From NCBI RefSeq assembly GCF_001514215.1, contig NZ_KQ948858.1, positions 1-64,000 of the forward strand: a stretch of 64,000 bases of DNA, written 5' to 3'. This DNA comes from Streptomyces bungoensis. GTDB taxonomy: Bacteria > Actinomycetota > Actinomycetes > Streptomycetales > Streptomycetaceae. Position numbers and translations under genes: made by a program. The notes beneath the pieces are model-generated. The model was not told the origin of the DNA. It saw only the letters and a list, made by a program, of their open reading frames with translations, and searched no databases. Shown piece after piece: positions 59,439-64,000 of this stretch (the first letter of the stretch is position 1; each line of letters opens with the position of its first letter).

Positions 59439-62047
59439 TGACCGCCAACCCGGTGGCCACCCCCACGATCGTGCTCGTCGGCCACGGCATGGTCGGCCAG
59501 CGCTTCCTCGAGGCGCTCGCCGAGCGCGGCCTCACCGCCACGCACCGCGTGGTCGTGCTGTGCGAGGAGCCGCGTCCGGCGTACGACCGCGTGCAGCTCA
59601 CCTCGTACTTCTCGGGCCGCACGCCCGAGGAACTGTCGCTGACCGACCGGGAGTTCATCGCGGACCACGGCATCGAGCTGCACGTCGGCGACCCGGCGGT
59701 GGCGGTCGACCGCGAGGCCCGCCGGGTGACCGCCCGCTCCGGGCTCGTCGTCGGCTACGACACCCTCGTGCTGGCCACCGGCTCCTACCCCTTCGTGCCG
59801 CCGGTGCCGAACAAGGACGCCGAGGGCTGCTTCGTCTACCGCACGATCGAGGACCTGCTCGCGATCGAGGCGTACGCGAAGTCCAGGGCCACCACGGGCG
59901 CCGTGGTCGGCGGCGGCCTGCTCGGCCTGGAGGCGGCGGGCGCCCTGAAGGGCCTCGGACTGACGTCCCACATCGTGGAGTTCGCGCCGCGCCTGATGCC
60001 GGTGCAGGTCGACGACGGCGGCGGCGCGGCGCTGCTGCGCACCATCGAGGACATGGGCCTGAGCGTCCACACCGGCGTCGGCACGCAGGAGATCGTGGTC
60101 GGCGAGGACGGCGCGGTCACCGGCATGAGGCTGTCCGACGGCTCCGAACTGGCCACCGACCTGGTGGTGTTCTCCGCCGGCGTCCGCCCCCGCGACCAGC
60201 TGGCCCGCGACTGCGGCCTCGCGGTCGGCGAGCGCGGCGGCGTCAGCGTCGACGAGCGGTGCCGTACGGTCACCGACCCGCGCGTGTTCGCGATCGGCGA
60301 GTGCGCGCTGGCCGCCGACGGCCGGGTCTACGGCCTGGTGGCCCCCGGTTACGAGCAGGCCGAGACGGCCGCGGCGACCCTCGCCGAGGACGAGGCGTCC
60401 TTCACCGGCGCCGACCTGTCCACCAAGCTGAAACTGCTCGGCGTGGACGTGGCCTCCTTCGGCGACGCGCACGGCACCGCCGAGGACTGCCTGGACGTCG
60501 TCTACTCCGACTCCCGCGCGGGCCTGTACAAGAAGCTGGTCATCGGCCGGGACGGCACGCTGCTCGGCGGCATCCTGGTCGGTGACGCGGAGGCGTACGG
60601 CACGCTGCGCGCGCTCACCGGGTCGGTGCCGCCCGTCTCCCCCGAGTCGCTCGTGCTGCCCGCCGGAGCCGGCGCGGGGGCGCAGCTCGGCCCGTCCGCG
60701 CTGCCGGACGACGCGGTCGTCTGCTCCTGCCACAACGTCAGCAAGGGCACGATCCGCGGCGCGGTCACCGAGCACAGGTGCACCACGGTGCCCGAGGTGA
60801 AGAAGTGCACCAAGGCCGGCACCGGCTGCGGCAGTTGCGTGAAGGTGCTCGGCCAGCTGGTCACCACCGAGCTGGAGGCGTCCGGCGTCGAGGTCGACAA
60901 GGGGCTGTGCGGCTGCTTCGCGCAGACCCGCGAGGAGCTGTACGAGATCGTCCGCGCGCTGCGCATCGCCTCGTACCGGGAGCTGCTGGACCGCTACGGC
61001 CGGGAGGACGCCCGGGGCGGCGAGGGCTGCGAGACCTGCAAGCCGGCCGTGGCCTCGGTCATCGCCTCGCTGGCCCCGGCCATCGGCGCGAGCGGCTACG
61101 TGCTGGACGGCGAGCAGGCCGCGCTGCAGGACACCAACGACCACTTCCTGGCCAACCTGCAGAAGAACGGCTCGTACTCGGTGGTGCCGCGCATCCCCGG
61201 CGGCGAGATCGCGCCCGAGAAGCTGATCGTGATCGGCGAGATCGCCCGGGACTTCGGGCTCTACACGAAGATCACCGGCGGGCAGCGGATCGACATGTTC
61301 GGCGCCCGGGTGGAGCAGCTCCCCCTGATCTGGGCCCGGCTGGTGGACGCCGGCTTCGAGTCCGGGCACGCCTACGGCAAGTCGCTGCGGACGGTGAAGT
61401 CCTGCGTGGGCTCCACCTGGTGCCGGTACGGGGTGCAGGACTCGGTGCGCATGGCGATCGACCTGGAGCTGCGCTACCGGGGCCTGCGTTCCCCTCACAA
61501 GCTGAAGTCGGCCGTGTCCGGGTGCGCCCGCGAGTGCGCGGAGGCCCAGTCGAAGGACTTCGGCGTGATCGCCACCTCCAGCGGCTGGAACCTGTACGTC
61601 GGCGGCAACGGCGGCGCCACCCCGCGCCACGCGGACCTGCTCGCGCAGGACCTGTCGGACGCCGAACTGGTCCGCCTGATCGACCGGTTCCTGATGTTCT
61701 ACATCCGCACCGCCGACCGCCTGGAGCGCACCTCGACCTGGCTGGAGCGGATCCCGGGCGGCCTGGACCACGTACGCGACGTGGTGGTGCACGACTCGCT
61801 CGGCATCTGCGACGAACTGGAGCGGCTGATGGCCGCCCATGTCGCCCACTACCGCGACGAGTGGGCGGACACGATCAACGACCCCGAGAAGCTGGCCCGG
61901 TTCGTGTCCTTCGTGAACGCCCCGGACACCCCGGACCCGGTCGTCGCCTTCGTACCCGAGCGCGACCAGATCAAGCCCGACCTGCCGCTGCTGTCCCTCG
62001 GCATCCGGCCCGCCGACACCGTCCTGGAAGGAAGCGCCCAGCGATGA
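59438..62047 (+). CDS. nirB: Assimilatory nitrite reductase large subunit NirB
   Basis: 869 residues; ATG at 59438 with ATGGAGGCTCCTG upstream, overlapping the previous stop. Domains in order: FAD/NAD(P)H module (residues ~1-400: IVLVGHGMVGQRFLEAL, VVGGGLLGLEAAGALKG), BFD-like [2Fe-2S] (CSCHNVSKGTIRGA, KKCTKAGTGCGSC), then nitrite/sulfite reductase repeats and the siroheme/[4Fe-4S] cysteines in SCVGSTWCRYG and SGCARECAEAQSKD. It reduces nitrite to ammonium with NAD(P)H. The chelatase at 46350 could supply siroheme. Confidence 0.96.
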   Translation: MTANPVATPTIVLVGHGMVGQRFLEALAERGLTATHRVVVLCEEPRPAYDRVQLTSYFSGRTPEELSLTDREFIADHGIELHVGDPAVAVDREARRVTARSGLVVGYDTLVLATGSYPFVPPVPNKDAEGCFVYRTIEDLLAIEAYAKSRATTGAVVGGGLLGLEAAGALKGLGLTSHIVEFAPRLMPVQVDDGGGAALLRTIEDMGLSVHTGVGTQEIVVGEDGAVTGMRLSDGSELATDLVVFSAGVRPRDQLARDCGLAVGERGGVSVDERCRTVTDPRVFAIGECALAADGRVYGLVAPGYEQAETAAATLAEDEASFTGADLSTKLKLLGVDVASFGDAHGTAEDCLDVVYSDSRAGLYKKLVIGRDGTLLGGILVGDAEAYGTLRALTGSVPPVSPESLVLPAGAGAGAQLGPSALPDDAVVCSCHNVSKGTIRGAVTEHRCTTVPEVKKCTKAGTGCGSCVKVLGQLVTTELEASGVEVDKGLCGCFAQTREELYEIVRALRIASYRELLDRYGREDARGGEGCETCKPAVASVIASLAPAIGASGYVLDGEQAALQDTNDHFLANLQKNGSYSVVPRIPGGEIAPEKLIVIGEIARDFGLYTKITGGQRIDMFGARVEQLPLIWARLVDAGFESGHAYGKSLRTVKSCVGSTWCRYGVQDSVRMAIDLELRYRGLRSPHKLKSAVSGCARECAEAQSKDFGVIATSSGWNLYVGGNGGATPRHADLLAQDLSDAELVRLIDRFLMFYIRTADRLERTSTWLERIPGGLDHVRDVVVHDSLGICDELERLMAAHVAHYRDEWADTINDPEKLARFVSFVNAPDTPDPVVAFVPERDQIKPDLPLLSLGIRPADTVLEGSAQR

Positions 62048-62394
62048 CCCTGGCACCCGAGACCACCGACCTGAAGGTCCAGCTGCGGCTGGCGGACAGC
62101 TGGTACACGGTCTGCGACCTGCACCGGCTGGAGCCCGGCCGCGGCGTGGCCGCCCTGCTGCCGGACGGCCGCCAGGTGGCGCTGTTCCGGGACCGGGCGG
62201 ACCGGCTGTACGGCATCGACAACCGCGACCCGTTCGTCGGCGCCGCCGTCCTGTCCCGCGGCCTGACCGGCACCCACCAGGGGCGCACCTTCGTGGCGTC
62301 CCCGCTGCTCAAGCAGCGCTTCGACCTGGAGACCGGGCAGTGCCTGGACGACGAGTCGGTGCGGGTGGCGACGTACGGGGTACGGGCGCGGTAG
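62044..62394 (+). CDS. nirD: Nitrite reductase small subunit NirD
   Basis: 116 residues; ATG overlaps the nirB stop (ATGA). It has the Rieske-like fold pattern WYTVCDLHRLEPGRGVAALL, YGIDNRDPFVGAAVLSRG, ASPLLKQRFDLETGQCL. As in other NirD proteins the CxH...CxxH ligands of true Rieske proteins are missing. It forms the complex with NirB. End of the operon. Confidence 0.95.
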   Translation: MTLAPETTDLKVQLRLADSWYTVCDLHRLEPGRGVAALLPDGRQVALFRDRADRLYGIDNRDPFVGAAVLSRGLTGTHQGRTFVASPLLKQRFDLETGQCLDDESVRVATYGVRAR

Positions 62395-62395
62395 G

Positions 62396-62635
62396 TCAGG
62401 CCCCGGCCGGGTCCGGTACGGACAGCTCCCGCCGCTGGCGGGGGGTGAGCCCGCCCCACACCCCGTCCGTCTCGCCGTTGCGCAGCGCCCATCCGCGGCA
62501 TTCGCGCAGGACGGGGCAGCGGTGGCAGACCTGTCTGGCCCGTTCGATCTGGAGGAGGGACGAGCCGTCGTCGCTGACGGGAAAGAACAGTTCAGGATCT
62601 TCGGAGCGGCAAGCGGCCCTCTCATGCCAATTCAC
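62396..62635 (-). CDS. WhiB-family iron-sulfur regulator
   Basis: 79 residues from the GTG at 62635 (AGGGGAC upstream). Four cysteines bind a [4Fe-4S] cluster: C in RAACRSEDPELFF, then CHRCPVLREC. The GVWGGLTPRQRREL turn and basic tail are the WhiB signature for contact with the sigma factor and DNA. WhiB proteins regulate development or redox response with region 4 of the principal sigma factor. Which paralog this is cannot be decided. It is convergent with nirD, 1 bp between stops. Confidence 0.94.
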   Translation of the reverse strand: MNWHERAACRSEDPELFFPVSDDGSSLLQIERARQVCHRCPVLRECRGWALRNGETDGVWGGLTPRQRRELSVPDPAGA

Positions 62636-62762
62636 GGTGGCGTCCCCTGCGTGATGAGCCCGGCATGGCGCCGTCCAAAATAGGAAAAACTCACCCTTTT
62701 GTCCAGATGTCGACTTGTCGATGAATCGTCGACGGGCCGGTACGGGTCGGACCCGCACACAC

Positions 62763-62800
62763 GGAGAGGCGGCACCCCCGCACAGGGTTGCCGCCTCTCC
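62763..62800. terminator. Hairpin downstream of ppdK (second of two)
   Basis: GGAGAGGCGGCA and TGCCGCCTCTCC, 12-bp arms around 14 nt. It follows a first hairpin nearer to ppdK, so the two make a tandem terminator for the minus strand. Confidence 0.75.
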
Positions 62801-62810
62801 TTCTCGTGCG

Positions 62811-62859
62811 CCGGAGCCGCCGCCGATCGGTGAGGGTCGGGGACCAGCGGCGGCTCCGG
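62811..62859. terminator. Hairpin downstream of ppdK (first of two)
   Basis: CCGGAGCCGCCG and CGGCGGCTCCGG, 12-bp arms around a 25-nt loop, 17 nt past the ppdK stop codon on the minus strand. Confidence 0.7.
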
Positions 62860-62875
62860 GGTCTTCGGGCCCGGC

Positions 62876-64000
62876 TCAGCGGTGGTCGCTGCCCGCCGAC
62901 TGGGTGGCCGCGCGGCCCGCCTCGAGGCGGGCGACCGGGATGCGGAACGGGGAGCAGGAGACGTAGTCCAGGCCGGCCTCGTGGAAGAAGTGGACCGACT
63001 CCGGGTCGCCGCCGTGCTCGCCGCAGACGCCGAGCTTGAGGTCGGGGCGGGTGGCCCGGCCGGCCTGGGCGGCCGCCTTCACCAGCGAGCCGACGCCGTC
63101 CTTGTCGATCGTCTCGAACGGGGAGACGCCGAAGATGCCCTTCTCCAGGTACGCCGTGAAGAAGCTCGCCTCCACGTCGTCCCGGCTGAAGCCCCACACC
63201 GTCTGCGTCAGGTCGTTCGTGCCGAAGGAGAAGAACTCCGCCGCCTCGGCGATCTGGGCCGCCGTGAGAGCGGCCCGGGGCAGCTCGATCATCGTGCCGA
63301 TGGCGAGCTTGAGCGAGGTGCCGGTCGCCGCCTGGACCTCCGCGACGACCTGGTCGGCCTCGTCGCGGACGATCTCCAGCTCCTGGACCGTGCCCACGAG
63401 CGGGATCATGATCTCGGCGCGCGGGTCGCCCTTGGCCGCCTTGCGCTCCGCCGCCGCCTCCGCGATCGCGCGGACCTGCATGGTGAACAGGCCGGGGATC
63501 ACCAGGCCGAGGCGCACGCCGCGCAGGCCCAGCATCGGGTTCTGCTCGTGCAGCCGGTGCACCGCCTGGAGCAGGCGCAGGTCGTTCTCGTGCGGCTCCT
63601 GGCGGGACTCGGCCAGGGCCACGCGGACCGAGAGCTCCGTGATGTCGGGCAGGAACTCGTGCAGCGGCGGGTCGAGCAGGCGGATGGTGACCGGGAGGCC
63701 GTCCATCGCCTCGAACAGCTCGACGAAGTCCTTCTTCTGCAGGGGCAGCAGCGCCTTCAGGGACTTCTCGCGCTCCTCCTCGGTGTCCGCCAGGATCAGG
63801 CGCTCCACCAGCTCGCGGCGGTCGCCGAGGAACATGTGCTCGGTACGGCACAGGCCGATGCCCTGGGCGCCGAAGCGGCGGGCGCGCAGCGCGTCCTCGG
63901 CGTTGTCCGCGTTGGCGCGCACGCGCAGGCGGCGCTTGCGGTCGGCGAAGGCCATCATGCGGTGGACGGCCTCGACCAGCTCGTCGGCGTCGTCGGCGCC
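62876..64000 (-). CDS. ppdK: Pyruvate, phosphate dikinase, C-terminal part (5' end outside window)
   Basis: The frame runs off the right edge; 374 residues of the C-terminal PEP-binding TIM barrel are visible. Diagnostic segments are GIGLCRTEHMFLGDRR, RLLDPPLHEFLP, EIMIPLVGT, FFSFGTNDLTQTVWGFSRDD and the active-site Cys in GVCGEHGGDPESVHF. The full enzyme interconverts pyruvate, ATP and phosphate with PEP, AMP and pyrophosphate. The complete gene should be about 2.7 kb. Two hairpins lie beyond the stop. Confidence 0.96.
   Translation of the reverse strand, partial: GADDADELVEAVHRMMAFADRKRRLRVRANADNAEDALRARRFGAQGIGLCRTEHMFLGDRRELVERLILADTEEEREKSLKALLPLQKKDFVELFEAMDGLPVTIRLLDPPLHEFLPDITELSVRVALAESRQEPHENDLRLLQAVHRLHEQNPMLGLRGVRLGLVIPGLFTMQVRAIAEAAAERKAAKGDPRAEIMIPLVGTVQELEIVRDEADQVVAEVQAATGTSLKLAIGTMIELPRAALTAAQIAEAAEFFSFGTNDLTQTVWGFSRDDVEASFFTAYLEKGIFGVSPFETIDKDGVGSLVKAAAQAGRATRPDLKLGVCGEHGGDPESVHFFHEAGLDYVSCSPFRIPVARLEAGRAATQSAGSDHR

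Noticed and set aside
62709..62733. Two GTCGAC motifs upstream of the WhiB gene as operator
   Set aside because: GTCGAC is self-complementary and frequent in GC-rich DNA; the sequence between the two is not symmetric.
1..64000. CRISPR arrays, rRNA, insertion sequences, replication origin
   Set aside because: No regular direct repeats with spacers, no transposase or rRNA sequence and no DnaA-box cluster were seen.

Overview
The window is high-GC actinobacterial chromosome, almost certainly Streptomyces: strong third-position GC, GTG/TTG starts, Shine-Dalgarno motifs of the GGAGG type, a WhiB protein, DUF397 and DUF5753 families, MatB, Mbl, an HrdA-type sigma factor and an IclR-paired SMP-30 enzyme. 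The order mbl - HrdA - DnaG - dGTPase - nitrate/nitrite assimilation - pyruvate phosphate dikinase matches the conserved core of Streptomyces chromosomes from memory; no database was searched.

Positions 1-6.0 kb look accessory. A polymorphic toxin with a C-terminal arginine-type ADP-ribosyltransferase domain is followed at once by an ADP-ribosylglycohydrolase, a likely immunity enzyme, and then by an overlapping YrhB/papain-fold-like gene. Next come a lipoprotein and a rearranged junction where a trypsin-like protease gene is cut and joined to the 3' part of an XRE/DUF5753 regulator, followed by its intact DUF397 partner.

6.0-17.1 kb: an acyltransferase, a secreted DUF4360 protein, a secreted GH35 beta-galactosidase, a translationally coupled trio (HExxH peptidase-like protein, multi-pass MAB_1171c-like membrane protein, FAD oxidoreductase), a duplicated intergenic repeat, and an SMP-30/IclR pair. 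17.1-25.3 kb: an ATP-grasp protein, a MerR-PP2C fusion, a methyltransferase, MatB with a coupled acyl-CoA carboxyltransferase, a trypco1-like protein, Mbl, a STAS-ANTAR protein and a 33-residue small protein. 25.5-33.9 kb: a Ser/Thr kinase and an import system (HAD phosphatase, ATPase, two permeases, lipoprotein) divergent from a GntR/UTRA regulator and an alkaline-phosphatase-superfamily hydrolase, suggesting uptake of an organophosphorus or phosphorylated substrate.

34.0-48.1 kb: one CAU tRNA and two identical tRNA-Asn genes, a YtxH-like protein, a FGGY kinase, a heterodimeric ABC exporter with one degenerate site, HrdA, DnaG, a flavoprotein reductase, dGTPase, a sirohydrochlorin chelatase and a SanA-like protein. 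48.2-62.4 kb: assimilatory nitrate reductase, an M4 metalloprotease, a TetR/VOC unit divergent from a patatin gene with palindromic operators, a class F sortase, and a coupled flavoprotein-NirB-NirD operon. The window ends in a WhiB gene and the 3' part of ppdK.

The most unusual signal is a family of short palindrome-containing inserts (GGGGGTMCCCCC core) that sit in frame inside three unrelated protein genes: the MerR-PP2C gene, matB and dgt. Two copies are 48 nt long, match at 43 of 48 positions and are read in different frames, which recalls the Rickettsia palindromic elements that insert into coding sequences.
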